This document shows positions 10,788 to 22,275 of a stretch of 64,000 nucleotides of DNA, piece by piece. The number at the start of each line of letters is the position of its first letter. The first letter of the stretch is position 1. The notes beneath the pieces were generated by a model. The model was not told where the DNA came from. It did not search any database and worked only from the letters and a program-made list of their open reading frames with translations. This DNA comes from Echinometra lucunter (Eukaryota; Echinodermata; Echinoidea; Camarodonta; Echinometridae): contig CM057154.1 in the NCBI GenBank assembly GCA_029962745.1, positions 2,769,416-2,833,415 on the forward strand. The letters run 5' to 3'. Made by a program: the position numbers and the translations under genes.

Positions 10788-11147
10788 CACTTAGAAAAAA
10801 AAAAGGTTCAATTTTCACCCTCAATGCAACACTGGCAACACCTTTCTGGATGCAATCTTGCACTCTACATGAAAAAAGGTGCCAAGATGCACCTTTTTGT
10901 ACTTATTTGCAACCGGAAATGCCCGTCTGCATCCTGAAAGGTGCAACTTTGCAACTGTCAGGGTGCAGACATTTTTGCATTCATAAGAGTGCAAATTAAT
11001 TTGCACCTTCCCTAAAGGGTGCAAACTGTAGCTCACTGCACCCTTAAAGGTGCGAAATGCTTCTTAGGGTGCAAAGTTGTACCTATATAAAGGAGCTCCC
11101 AGTGTTTGCATTTGAAGGGTGCAAAATTGAACATTTTTTCCTTAGTG
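10788..11147. mobile_element. 360-bp foldback element packed with GGTGCA/TGCACC motifs
   Basis: The ends CACTTAG and CTTAGTG enclose matching A-rich stretches, then GTTCAATTTT and ACCCT in inverted order. The interior contains many copies of 'gggtgcaaa', 'aggtgca' or their complement at short spacing, so the strands can pair in many registers. It has no ORF of interest. A related end ('aaaaggttcaatttgtaccc') occurs alone near 62498. Confidence 0.7.
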
Positions 11148-11814
11148 CGTAGGGACTTAACCATAACGTTACCATACGAATCATTTTATGTCATTCGTTA
11201 TCTGATAAAACACATTCTCGTCTGACGTATGTTGCCTTTAGTGGCTGAATGCATTGCCGACCAAACATGCATGATAAGATTGAAGTTCTGCTTTAGAGTC
11301 GGGGGCAGGAGAGCGTTAACTCATTTAATTGTTATTGTTAGCGCCCTCCTGTCTCTCGTAAAATGCTCATAAATCACATACAAGCTGAAGTGGCAGTGAC
11401 TAATCTTCGAGGTTCCAAAATATAATTACCAAAGAATTCGTGTATCATGGCGCCTGCTTAACGACTATAAAAGCATGGAAAATGAGCCATTCCAGTGCTG
11501 ACCTATACTTTTACCAATAATTTTGACTGGGCTTTCTGAAAATTTGTGTCCACCAATTTTCCGTCAGCAATGCATGTTTACAATTTTGAGGCGCAAGGAA
11601 ATAACATGCTGTATGCTAAATAATTCAGAATCAATACAAGCCACTTTCTGTACCAATCGTAATGCGACTCCATGATTAGAGCCAGCGATTAGCATCCAGC
11701 GTCGCAGTACCAGCGGAAATGGAGCATTTCTTGACATGACCATAACATTCATTACTTGTGGTTGCAGGTGTGTCATCGAACTGTCAAGAAGATTATCATC
11801 TTCTCTTTCCAGTA
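11148..11814. other. Unassigned sequence
   Basis: A 92-codon minus ORF reaches from 11842 to 11564 without recognisable features. No repeat was identified. Confidence 0.4.
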
Positions 11815-11995
11815 AATCCTTCATTAGTATCTTAGCATGCATACTAACATGTCTGGAACATTCCTCATAAGTCTACCTCAAGAGGCATCCATCCATCTTC
11901 AGTATTGATCTAGGGAAGGAGAGGAGGGGTGCGGGAGAGGAAGGGAGGGGGGGGGGGCATTACGCATCACTCGTTGCTTAATAACATGCTCCAAG
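11815..11995 (+). repeat. Left copy of a ~170-bp direct repeat flanking the hAT-type element
   Basis: The text 'ttcattagtatcttagcatg', 'ctaacatgtctggaa', 'cataagtcta', 'atcttcagta' and 'agggaaggag' reappears in order at 13268-13450 with ~75% identity. Each copy is followed by a G-rich run and a 'gct..aataacatgct'-like end. Confidence 0.7.
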
Positions 11996-12009
11996 GCATA
12001 CATCATGTT

Positions 12010-13032
12010 CAGGGGCGGCCCCAGAGTATCTTGATATGGGGGCAAGATGACCCATAGGTGAATTCATTGACGTTTTAAATGAACAAACAGGGGTATTATA
12101 TAAACACAACAAAAAAGTAACTCCCCCCCCCCAATTCAAAATATCATAACTTTTCAACGAAAAAGTTTTGAGCAAAATTATTTGGCAGGAGTGTTTCTAC
12201 ACTTATTGACTAGCTTCTGTGTGAAAATGAGATTGATCAATCAAGTCATGCATGAATGAGCAGACACTAAATGCAAAAGTGTCACTTTTCAAAAGTCATA
12301 AGAGTCATTTTTTTTGGGGGGGGGATCTGTGAAACAAGCTTTTTCAGGTGTTTATTTAAGTGTTGTTGATGTTTATCATGGTTGTGTCATGGTTGAGTGA
12401 GTACATTTTTAACGATGAAGCAAGAAATGCTCAAAATATACTGTTTAATGCTGGAAAACGACTACCCGGTATTTTCACATGTGCTGACCCATGTTGGTTG
12501 ATGCCAATTTTTTCCATAAACTGAATGAATTTTGCAGATTTAGGAGGACTGAACGTCACCTTTTTCAAAAAAAAAAAAATGTGTTGGCCCAACTGTGCTA
12601 AGCATGACAAGTGTCAAGGATAGGCGTGACGGGGTCAAACAATGGAAGAAACCAAATTCGTCAAAGTTTTGTTTCACATACCCCCCCCCCCCCGTATGGC
12701 TCTTATGACCTATGAAAAGTGACATTTTTGCCTTTAATGTCTGCTCACTCATGCATAACTTCAATCTCATTTTCACACAGAAGTTAGTCTTTTGCTCAAA
12801 ACTCTTTCGTTAAAAAGTTATGCAATTTTGAATTAGGGGGGAGTTAATTTTCTTGTTGTGTTTAGTTGCAAGCCCTAGGCCTCTTCCCCCCCCCCCCACC
12901 CTCTTCTTTCTTCTTCTTCCTCCTCTTTTGTTTTTCTTCTTTTTCTTCTTCTTTTTTTTCCTTTTTTTTTATCATTTGAAAAATCATGGGGGGCATTTGC
13001 CCCCCCCTGCTCTCCCTGTAGCGCCGCCCCTG
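12010..13032. mobile_element. hAT-type non-autonomous element, 1023 bp, with 8-bp TSD
   Basis: The perfect 10-bp terminal inverted repeat CAGGGGCGGC / GCCGCCCCTG is bounded by atcatgtt (12002-12009) and atcgtgtt (13033-13040), an 8-bp duplication with one mismatch. An 8-bp TSD and CAG-type ends are typical of hAT elements. Inside, 12115-12360 and 12630-12872 are long inverted copies ('cataacttttcaacgaaaa', 'tgtgtgaaaatgagatt', 'aaaagtgtcacttttc', 'catgcatgaatgagcagaca') around a central spacer. A CT-rich microsatellite (12899-12972) lies near the right end. No transposase frame was found. Confidence 0.85.
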
Positions 13033-13040
13033 ATCGTGTT

Positions 13041-13267
13041 AACCATTGTGTTAACGGAGTATGAGATCCGACTGGAAACATTTCAAGCGCGAATTTTGAC
13101 TATTTACTTTAAAATCATCGGAAGATGATCGCATGTAAATGAGAGATAGAAAATTCTAACCGTCTCTTTTCGAAGGGGGGGGGGGGTATTCTTCTTAAGG
13201 TGTCATATCACCCTTCTCTGTTGAACTATACACAATTATTACTTTTCATCCACCCTCTTTTTCCTCT
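13041..13267. other. Unassigned sequence with a 12-13 G run near 13176
   Basis: It lies between the hAT-type element and the right flanking repeat. No gene or further repeat was seen. Confidence 0.4.
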
Positions 13268-13450
13268 AATTCCTCCATTAGTATCATAACATGCAAACTA
13301 ACCTGTCTGGAATATTGTCGATAAGTCTAGATCGGCGTCAATCAATCTTCAGTAAGGCTTCAGTATGGATCGTTTAGGGAAGGAGGGGGAGGAGGAGGGG
13401 CACTTCTCTTTCAGCAAGATTCTCCATAGCATTCGCTGTTTTCATGCTAA
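13268..13450 (+). repeat. Right copy of the ~170-bp direct repeat
   Basis: It is a diverged copy of 11815-11995 in the same orientation. With its partner it brackets the 12010-13032 element. Confidence 0.7.
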
Positions 13451-14090
13451 GAAAAAAAATCCAGTTGGAGACATTTCCAGTTTCATACTCAGAAAATAAA
13501 TCAAAGGTGAAAAATTCGAACAACAAAAAAAAATATTCGGATTCTTCTTCAAAACATTATCAGAAAGATTTCTTTATGCAAACTATTGATCTACGAACTG
13601 CAAACTATTCCTCGCGTTTTTCGGGGGGGGGGGGAGCGCCTGCCCCTACAATAAACTTCCCTTGTCTGCCGCCCCCTAAACTGAATATAATATTTCCACA
13701 AACCTAGGATAAAGCATGAACCAAGCGGTACACCGCAATATTCCTGAGAGCTCGCTGGAATTTGATTATTTAAGACAAATAACCGATCACAACTGACAGC
13801 GTCTGCATTCAATTCACTTTTGTTTTGACCCTTAATCTCACTCGGGAAAATAAATTGTATCTACTTCTTCTTTTAATGTCTTCTTATTTTTCAATGTTTT
13901 TGGCAGGATTACGGAGCATAATGAAAAATAAAAATAAAAAACAAAAACAGTGCATTGTCAGAATGTAGTACACTCCGGAGTATAAACCGTCTGCACTGTG
14001 AAGTACCTCACTATTGCTTACAAAGAGGTAATATGACATAACATTCTACTAAACATAGGGTTTTATGAAAAAGAATATCCCTTCCTGCAA
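13451..14090. other. Unassigned sequence with G11 run near 13622
   Basis: Around 13622-13680 the sequence 'gggggggggagcgcctgccccta' followed by 'ctgccgccccctaaac' resembles degraded hAT-like end material. No gene was recognised. Confidence 0.35.
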
Positions 14091-14357
14091 CAATCAGACA
14101 TAAGACTTAATTGTTTTTAATGTTTGAGTGCTTTAAAAGCTTTCTTTGTTCTTATGTCCCTAAACCCTTTCAACAACTGATTGTTTTATATAGTGCACTT
14201 TCCAATGTCAAAACCAACTGATCAGTATGGTCAAAGTAATTGTATGTACAATTATGTATGTTGTACAACCATGTATGTTATTTTGAGTTGAAAATTATGT
14301 ATGTTATATCTGAGTTGAAAATGGAAAAAAAAATAAATGAAATGAAATGAAATGAAA
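14091..14357 (+). mobile_element. Possible LINE 3' untranslated end with (GAAAT)n tail
   Basis: AT-rich sequence with 'tgtatgttgtacaaccatg' and two 'tatgttat..tgagttgaaaa' repeats ends in AATAAA and four ATGAA units. This is how 3' ends of non-LTR retrotransposons commonly look. No coding remnant is recognised, so the identification is tentative. Confidence 0.35.
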
Positions 14358-14389
14358 GTATTTCAATATCCAGTCCAAGAGTTAATCCA

Positions 14390-14636
14390 GGAAAATGTGA
14401 AAGAGGGGGAACAAATCTCAGAAAATTTTCTGACAAGCAAAAAGGAGGATAATTTGGGGGGGGGGTTTGTCTTTCAAAATTCTCTGAGAAGCAAAAAAAA
14501 AAATTTTTTTTTAAAGAAGAAGAAAAATTCATCAGGTTTAAACGGGGAAGCACAATGTAAAAAGGAGGGGTCACAATGTATACTTTGGTTTCAGGGGAGG
14601 GGGAGGTAGGGAGTGCCCCTAAAATCCACCTCTGAT
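14390..14636. mobile_element. Degenerate hAT-like fragment with right end
   Basis: The end 'taaaatccacctctg' reads in complement CAGAGGTGGATTTTAGGGGC, similar to the CAG.GGCGGAT.. ends of the 18877 element. Internal 'ctgacaagcaaaaa' is also shared with 18955-18970. The left end is not defined. Confidence 0.45.
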
Positions 14637-15567
14637 TCAGTCACACCAACACACCGACCTCAAATCGACTGAAAACTTAGTCATTGGAGGAATTTTTTTA
14701 TTTTTTATTTTTTTTTGGGTGTGTTGTCGGTCTGTTTCTGTACCCCCATACTTGAGTTCCATACGATTTCTCAGTCGAGTATCATTTAAAAAAGAAGGAG
14801 ACATCCTTACTTATTACCAACAGAGAAACTTTTTTTTTTTTCAAATCTCCTCGTTCAGTTCAAACGAATATTTTAGACTGATTTATACTATAAAATCAAA
14901 TATCTTCAAATTTTCACTTTTACTTTAAAAGTAATGGTAAAAAAATAACCAGTGCTTTGGAAAAAACACATTTGATTATGCATTATCGAAAAAAAACGTT
15001 TCTTTTCGTCGTTAAGTTAACTATCATTGCCAATATGGGATTGGACAAAAAAATTTTCAATAGTTATGGAGCTCAGTATATAGGACAAGAGATAGACAAG
15101 TGCTATGAAATGATATCGATATGGCTTTATTTCTATTATTTTTTTTTTATTTATACCCTTCCACAGGGTTCCTTTATCATTTTAATGATAATGATATCGA
15201 TGTGACTCTATTAACATCTCAGGAGATCAAGTTTTCGATAAGCGCTGCAGTAGCTGAAGATGTACAGCATGTGCTTAGAGGTAGACTTGAGCGCAGGTGG
15301 TCAACATCGATACCCAATTTACGTCAGAAAATTAAGAAAAATCTCTAAAGCAGAAATCAGATTTGAATTGAGGCAGGACATTAGAAGAGAGATCTGTTTT
15401 CAAATGTGATGTAAAGTCATGCAATTTTGTTGTTGGAGTCTGCCAGGAAGTTAACCTGGGTTGTTAATTTTGTTTTTTAAAATGTCTTATTACAAATGTG
15501 CAAATCATGCAAATCATGTAGAGGAGTATTTTAATCATCGAATTTGCTTGCTCTCTCGGTATCTCTG
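14637..15567. other. Unassigned AT-rich sequence
   Basis: ORFs of 69-82 codons lie among T-rich tracts. The segment 15208-15347 reads as a mixed-composition peptide (SAAVAEDVQHVLRGRLERRW) with no assigned family. No repeat was identified. Confidence 0.35.
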
Positions 15568-15622
15568 TCTATGTCTCTCTCTATCTCTATCTATCTATCT
15601 ATCAATCTAGCTAGCTAGCAGA
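15568..15622 (+). repeat. (TCTA)n-type microsatellite
   Basis: TCTC and TCTA units are followed by TAGC repeats ('ctagctagctagc'). Confidence 0.85.
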
Positions 15623-15736
15623 AGGCGCAAAAAAAAAAGAGGGAAAATATTGAATGTAAATTAGGGTATTTGGGACTACACAAACATGTAAAAAAATTGC
15701 TATGAAGCTATCAACTTCTAGCCATAATTTTAGAGA

Positions 15737-15893
15737 CCAGGGCCCTGTTTCATAAAACTTGTTATCAGTAACAACTGCCACATTTCTATGACAGATTTGC
15801 TCTCAGCCAATCAGATGCAAGGATTTTAGTAGCTAATAACAGTTATTGCAACGTGTTATTGATAACAAGTTATATGAAACAAACGGGGCCCAG
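15737..15893 (+). mobile_element. Short hairpin MITE (GGGCCCTGTTTCATAAAACTTG family), copy 2
   Basis: The left end 'ggccctgtttcataaaactt' and the right end 'aagttatatgaaacaaacgg' (inverted match with gaps) enclose 'gacagatttgctctcagcc' and 'aatcagatgcaaggatttt'. It is the clearest full copy of the family in the window. Confidence 0.8.
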
Positions 15894-15997
15894 ATCATTT
15901 CGAAATTTAGCAATCATTTTCATGCCACATTGCTATTACTCAGCTTAATCAAGATGGCTCTATTTGATGCGGTAAGCAGCAGGGGCATGTTATTTAA

Positions 15998-16410
15998 CCC
16001 ACTTTTGGCCATGGTGACGTAGGATCCACATTGTGTGGTTTGACCCAATAACTTTAGATCTAGAGTCCTGAAAACATACCTAATACATGAGAAGAAAGAG
16101 CAAAAAATGGCCACATACTATGCCAGTTTCGGTTGCGTCAGTATTTGTCGTTTTGATGCTGAAAATTCTTTGAAGGAAAAAAAAAAAGCACTAAAATCCT
16201 TAAATTGGCAATGCGATGAAAAAATTCAAACTCACTGTTTATGGAAGAAAATTGGCAAATTTTCAATTTCTCAACAAACTTTCCATCAAATGATGTTCAT
16301 TACAGACACATGAAATTTTATAAGCAAAATGTAACAATAGGAGAAAAATACCGGTGTTGCCATTTTGAGGAGAATAGCTGACTAAATCATAGGCCGCTGT
16401 CATGAATGGG
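15998..16410 (-). mobile_element. piggyBac-type MITE, diverged copy in reverse orientation
   Basis: TTAA followed by CCC marks the left border (15994-15997). The right border is CTGTCATGAATGGG but the expected TTAA has mutated to GTCA. The reverse complement matches the family through 'aatggcaacacc', 'gcatcaaa' (here 'gatgctgaaaa' read on the plus strand) and 'ccacattgtgtggttt'. It is older than the copies at 31579 and 41854. Confidence 0.75.
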
Positions 16411-17573
16411 GTCACCTTGAGCTCTCACCGTGCAAGTCATCATCTAGTTCATGACATAGTAAAAGGCCATAATCGGTTTCATAAACTCATACTGAAGTTT
16501 GACATGTTTGAATGGAATTTAGTTTGACACCGACATCAATTAGCACTATATAAGTGTGTGTGATTGACCTCTCTTGTGATCGATGTAGAAAAGGTCTACT
16601 GACTCCGATCTATAATAGCAACACTCAAAAAAACCCCAAAAAACAATCGATACATTTTATGAGATTTCAGAAGATAAGGTGAACTTTGGAAGAAACATTT
16701 AGAATAAGAACTTAATTTATTTTGAATAATAGGAGCATACTGTCAGTTTTAACCATATACCACTTTTAGGGCACAGTGATCGATTTATGATAAACATCGA
16801 ATCTTACATTGCGTCATGGTGTATAATGTGGTGTTTTGGGGGGGAGGGGGGGGGGGGCTCATTCGACTGTTTTATACGATAAGTACCACATGCAACACAG
16901 ATTATACTATCATGATTGGAGGTGAAAGGGATCTAATCATGTTTTAAGGTGTTGGAAAATATGTTTTACCTATCATGCTAATGTTTTATGTGCCGACAAG
17001 TACCCTTTGGGAATACCGCCCATTATGATAATGACCATGATTACACACAAAGCAATTATTATAGGACCAGTCAGAATTCAAATATAACAGTAACGATAGT
17101 GATAACGATAAATGTTGTTTGTGTGTGTGTGTGTAATCTTGTCGATATTCATAGTAGAGCAAGCTGTTGGGTAGCTCAACTAAAATGTCGTAATCGTTAC
17201 GGCTATCGGTGATGTGTGACCAGCTCTTGATACACTACAAGAATGACAAGGTTGTGGCGCCTCGGCGAGTGTAGTTTTCAAGACGGCCGAACCAATGTGT
17301 CATCGGCTGCTAATTGAAAGCAGCTAGATGAAGCGAACCTTGAAAACACATCCTGCATGGGCCTCCAGGGGTCAAGGAAGATGTACCTTACTTAACGATA
17401 CGTCTTAGTATCAGCTTATTACGGGGTTTTAAACCTGTTATAGACCAAATTATAGGTCACTTTGAAATGAAGACACCTATACACTCTACTTTCTCAGAAT
17501 ATCACATGGGTCAATGAATACGTCTTTGAGAAGAAAAAGGAAGTGCAATTTCTGGGAACATTCCTCCCCATCT

Positions 17574-17575
<2 letters not shown>
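16411..17575. other. Unassigned sequence with G-run and (GT)n
   Basis: A G-rich run (~16838-16857) and a short (GT)n near 17119-17134 are present. The rest shows nothing recognisable. Confidence 0.4.

Positions 17576-17611
<36 letters not shown>
17576..17611 (+). repeat. (CT)n microsatellite
   Basis: About 16 CT dinucleotides follow a C run. Confidence 0.95.
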
Positions 17612-17612
<1 letters not shown>

Positions 17613-17629
17613 ATGGAAATGAATTGAAT

Positions 17630-17675
17630 AACAAAAGCCTTCAAGTTTTTAAAGTAAGGCTTGAAGGCTTTTGTT
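17630..17675 (+). repeat. Perfect 16-bp-stem hairpin
   Basis: AACAAAAGCCTTCAAG pairs with CTTGAAGGCTTTTGTT across a 14-nt loop. Weaker pairing extends outward to 'aatggaa' and 'ttccatt'. There is no T-run directly after it. It may be the core of a small foldback or a cruciform-prone site. Confidence 0.7.
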
Positions 17676-18868
17676 TGCGTTTTATTCCATTTGCGTTAAC
17701 CTTACATCATCTATATCATCAACATGTACAGCTCAGCAATACAGAGTTTCAAATGGTTTATACATTTCTGATTGAAAGATAAATTCAATGCTTTTGTATT
17801 TTACTTTGATCATGAAAATCGGACGGTGGGAAATAAATCGATAATAAACATGGCCAGTATTTTAATGAATACTTTTGATAGCTGCTTGTGTAAAATTATT
17901 ATGAAAAACTGTAAGATGTCGAAATTCTTTTAATCATGTCTTGGATATTATTGATTAGGCATATACCTGAGAATGCGTGACATCCGGCAAGGCAGGTGCA
18001 TGATAAAAACGTGAATATGACTTTCCATCTTTCCATCTGTCACTCCTCAAAATTCCAATGAGGATGAGAATAAGAGGGTCCAGCCAGGGGTGTCGTTGAA
18101 AGGAATGGGTGTGTGACAGTGGCACCCTCATGGTAATCTCTGTTAGCTAATATGAATTTTGTTACGACTTAACTATTTAAAATCTGACGAACTTTGATTT
18201 TTAGTGGTATTTTCAAACTAATTATCGTTTTTGCTTCTGATAATTTGCAATGGCTTGACGCCCATGTTTTTTAACTGTAGAGTGACGACAACAGACCTAC
18301 GATAATTTCAGACTACAGTTGCCTTGTATTATTGATATCAAATAAGTTAGTAAGTGTCTTTACTTGAAGCATATTTAGTTTGGACTTGAAAAAAACCTTG
18401 GGTTGTACCTCAGTATACCCTAGATTTTAGGGGGAAAATCACGATACTCCCTTCTTCTTAGACTTTTGATGCGGAAAATTACCGAGTCTTCATCGCTAAT
18501 TATGAAGACCTAATAAGGGAATTGGCCTTCTTAATCTTGTTTACCTTCCCTTAAAAGTTAAGTAGCCTTATCTCCCGTTTTTCATTTCTTGCAGTAGTCC
18601 ACCACGGTTCAGTATTTTGCAAAAATCCACAGACCCCCTCTTTCTTAATGTAACCTTTCTTGCCTATTGTCAGAGAAAGGTGGGCTGTTTAAGGTTTCTG
18701 AAAAATGAAAAAAATTGAAGGAAGGCTTCCTAGAGAAAATGAATTCTAAATCATAAAGAGGTAAACAACCTTATTTCAGCTAGCGACTAGGTTGTTGCAC
18801 AAATTAATTACTATGTTTCTATGTCACACGCCACACCCCTCCTCAAAGCCATCGTAAAAAGGCAATAT
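17676..18868. other. Unassigned AT-rich sequence
   Basis: No ORF above 60 codons lies in this 1.2 kb and no shared repeat was recognised. Confidence 0.4.
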
Positions 18869-18876
18869 TATATACG

Positions 18877-19065
18877 CAACGGCGGATCCAGGATTTTTCA
18901 AAAGGGTGAGGGGGGAGTCTTTTCAGGTGTCTGTATAATCCGAAAAAAAAAACGCTGACAAGCAAAAAAAAAAAAAAAAAAAAGAGAGAGAAAAAAAAGA
19001 GGGTTACGGCCTTTTCAGATGTCTAAGTCACGAAGGGGGGGGGGGGGACCCCGAATCCGCGCATG
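18877..19065. mobile_element. Small hAT-like MITE (GGCGGATCCAGG ends)
   Basis: The left end CAACGGCGGATCCAGGATTT and the complemented right end CATGCGCGGATTCGGGGTCC form imperfect inverted repeats of the CAGTGGCGGAT type. Flanks tatatacg and tttatact agree at 6 of 8 bases, consistent with a decayed 8-bp TSD. A poly-A tract and a G13 run lie inside. Confidence 0.6.
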
Positions 19066-19070
19066 TTTAT

Positions 19071-19617
19071 ACTTACATCTACATTGCTCCAGTATCTGTT
19101 ATTCTCGATTTTGATCCTAGCTTATTGACGTGCAATCCCTAATAATCAAAACAATTAGACCTGTTACGTTTTCTCTTAAAATTTCCCGAACTCTCCACGT
19201 AGTGTGTCAACAGATGACGTCAGAGTGACGTCTTAAAACCGAATTCTTTTTATTAGCCGATAAAAACACAGAATAGAGCACACGATCGCCGTATTTTCGA
19301 GCCACGATGTAATCAATTCGCGTTGCACTAATTACTTTTCGCCATGGTAAAATCTATTTATATATAGGAGACAGGGCCTGTGAATCTCCCTACCCCTTGT
19401 TTATCATAATGTTACTGACAGGGTTACTTGCCTTGTATAAGAAGTTTAAATCGAGTGGTTATTTTACGTTAGGCTATAACCCTTTCAATCATTATGATTA
19501 TTCTCGTATGTTCACTTCAGTATAATGCAAATCAGTCTTGATAAGGTCAATCAACGAATATTTTGAATTACAAGTCCTGACATTCCGTAAACTAGCTCAA
19601 GCTCTGATATATCTTTG
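19071..19617. other. Unassigned sequence with CRE-like motif
   Basis: TGACGTCA occurs at about 19214 followed by a second TGACGTC a few bases on. Whether it acts as a regulatory site is unknown, since no neighbouring gene is visible. Confidence 0.35.
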
Positions 19618-19892
19618 GATTTATTTATTCATTTATTCATCTATTTATTCATTTAATTATTTATTTATTCATTTATTTATTCATGTCTTTATCTATTTAT
19701 GATTTATTTATTTGTTTATTTATTCATTTATTTATTTCATTCATTTATTCATTTATTCATTTATTCATTTCATTCATTTATTCATTTATTCATTTATTCA
19801 TTTATTTATTTCGTTCATTTATTCATTTATTCATTTATTCATTTATTCATTAGTCATTTATTCATTTATTGTATTGTATTGTATTGTTTTGT
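19618..19892 (+). repeat. TTTATTCA / TTTA tandem array with (TTGTA)n end
   Basis: Octanucleotide TTTATTCA and tetranucleotide ATTT units run for ~250 bp and end in four ATTGT pentamers. Plus-strand ORFs read FIYSFIHL repeats and are artefacts. The same repeat type is found at 46929-47285. Confidence 0.95.
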
Positions 19893-20271
19893 CTTTGCTA
19901 TTTATTGTAATGTTTTACCATAATCTTAATGTTTTATATTGTATTTTACGTACAAGACTTTTCTGCAAAGCAGTTTTTATGTACTGAAGAGACTACCCTG
20001 TGTGAAGAAAACAGAATAAATAAATATTTGATACAAATAATCAAATTCAGACGATATCAAGATGGAATTAGTCACGGAACAGGAAAACCCAATATGATTA
20101 TATTAAGTTCATACGTCAGTGTCTGAAAGATAAAAAAAACAAGTCAGTGTGTCAGATTTCCCAGATTCATGTTATGAAACGAAAGCGTTGATTGGGAAGA
20201 GAGGTGGTCATGGTGGTTGTGAAATTACAATCTCTAATGTCCGAGTTTGACCTTGAGAAATTTTGAAATTA
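19893..20271. other. Unassigned sequence
   Basis: There is a 65-codon chance ORF and no recognised feature. Confidence 0.4.
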
Positions 20272-20545
20272 ACCCCCCCCCCCCAAAAAAAAAAAAAAAA
20301 AAATCAAAAAAAAAATCGAAGAAAATGTTAATAAATCATCCGTGTTTAGAAGTAGATGATCTATATACACACAAAAATGTACCGCTTGCCAAGAGCGTGG
20401 ACCCTGCCAAGAACAGAACGGGGTCGGACCCTGGATTTATGAAATTCAGGGCACTCACACACAGACACACAGACACGCACACCCGCCCCCACCCCCCCCC
20501 AAAAAAAAAACCACACACACACACACAAACACAAAAAGTATTTGA
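20272..20545 (+). repeat. Two C-run/A-run blocks with (CA)n
   Basis: C12 followed by A19 lies at 20273-20303. At 20455-20535, 'cacacagacacacaga', C and A runs and (CA)n follow. In between is ordinary sequence. ORFs of 101 codons or fewer on both strands are low-complexity. Confidence 0.8.
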
Positions 20546-20841
20546 CAAATAGCAAGCAAACAAGTTACCAAGCAGAATTTAAGCATTTTAAATCTTGGTT
20601 TCAGGAGGGGAACAAAACAAAAACAAAAACAATCCAAAATAACAATATAAAAAAACCCCACAACAACAGGATGTTGGTTTTTGTATGTATAACTGGATGT
20701 CCAAAGCCGTCATTGAGTAAGATATGAATGTTGAGATTGAGTCACGTGACCATCGTATATTGCTGACTGTTGAGAGAATTCGTGTTCAAGGAGATGTAAT
20801 TATCACACATTGAACATGTTGAAAAGACATCCCGATGGCCT
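20546..20841. other. Unassigned A-rich sequence
   Basis: Several 'aaaacaaa' stretches are present; otherwise nothing was recognised. Confidence 0.4.
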
Positions 20842-20891
<50 letters not shown>

Positions 20892-21000
20892 GCTCACCCC
20901 CCCCTCTCTCTCTCCCTCTCATCTTTCTCGTCTCTATCTCCCTCTTTCACTTCATCTCTCTTTTTCTCTCGCTCACTTGCTTCTTCTCCACCTCTCTCCC
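20842..21000 (+). repeat. CT-rich microsatellite
   Basis: It is a near-pure (CT)n run to ~20890, a C-run, then TCTC/TTTC-rich DNA. Confidence 0.95.
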
Positions 21001-21605
21001 ATGCTCCCAGTGACTTTCTGCAATCGGTAAATCATTTTGCCCTTTTCATTGTATTATGAAGGGTCTCAGTTCAAAACCAGACATGTGTACTTTTTGAAAG
21101 AAAGGCCCATCGCAAAAAAATCTTGATGTTTGAGACTGCGACGGTTTTTTTTTTTGGGGGGGGGGCACTGGCATAGAACCATGTGCACGGATCCCATTGT
21201 AGCTATTTTGAATGATAAAATCAGACTGAAAAGTATTTTTTTTAAAAAAACCTCACACATCAAGAACAAATTTTCACCTCAGAAAGGGTATCGATTCTAC
21301 GTCAATATGGATATTTTCTTTCGAGGGAAGGGGGCACTTCAGAGCTGGGGGGGGGGGGAGCACTCCTCTTGATCTTCAAACAGCCTCATTGTTCCACTCT
21401 CTCCCGGGTGAACAGCTCAATCTGTGAATACCGGTTGTCTAAGAGATGATCTATAGATAGATCCAAGAAATCCACCTCTCATTAACTGTTCAAACCATCA
21501 CTCACGTTCAGGAGATTTAAACATGGATGTGGGCAAGCGGACAGCCCCGTCCCAGGTCAACCAGCTACCATAATCATGATAGATGGTTGCATGGCTAGTA
21601 TCTTA
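21001..21605. other. Unassigned sequence with two G-runs
   Basis: T/G homopolymer junctions lie at ~21146-21166 and a G12 run at ~21347-21358. The part between resembles G-rich decayed transposon material, but no terminal repeats could be paired. Confidence 0.35.
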
Positions 21606-21607
21606 CA

Positions 21608-21705
21608 TGGGTAGGCTTTATAAAGCTTTCTCATTACCATGCCAACGTATCAATCACATGGGTAGGCTTTATAAAGCCTGATTATTAACATGCCATCATA
21701 TCAAT
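21608..21705 (+). repeat. Two tandem ~49-bp repeats containing TAGGCTTTATAAAGC
   Basis: 'acatgggtaggctttataaa' through 'catgcca.c.tatcaatc' is present twice in a row with a few mismatches. Each copy contains an AGGCTTTATAAAGCCT-like palindrome (perfect in the second). Confidence 0.85.
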
Positions 21706-22271
21706 CAAACCAAATATAGAATGATGTCCGAGCGTCAGACATTCTCTCAGAGGAAAGGGCTAGAGAAACGATCTTTTTCGAACATTTACCTAAAGGGTCA
21801 AAGTATAAAAATGGGCATCAACCTTTTCAATGAATACACTCTTTTCATCATCATGATCATAATCATTGGCATCATCATCGATGACGACGAAACACTTATC
21901 CGACGTAGGAATAGGCCAAACGTAGTAATACCAAGTAATGCAGTGTAAAGCATCAGTTTCATCGGGGAAAAAAAATTAAATGCAATTTTATTTGCGATGA
22001 GTATGTGAAAGATTTACGTAACACGGGGTGACATGAATAATTCTTAAATAATATCCTTGTGATGCTTAGGCGAAATGCTAAAAACAAACAAACAAACAAA
22101 TGAACGAACAAAACTGTTTATGTTCTCTTGCACTGGAGTTATGCATTGTCGCGGTTATGATACTATTCTGTTTTCACAGGTTTATAGTTCCTATTCATCG
22201 CTTTACAACAGAGTATTGTTATCAATTTTCACGATTAATCAGCCATTCTAGCAGACGAAACATCTCATTCG
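21706..22271. other. Unassigned sequence
   Basis: Short ATC-rich and AAAC-rich patches occur. No gene was recognised. Confidence 0.4.
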
Positions 22272-22275
22272 TTAA

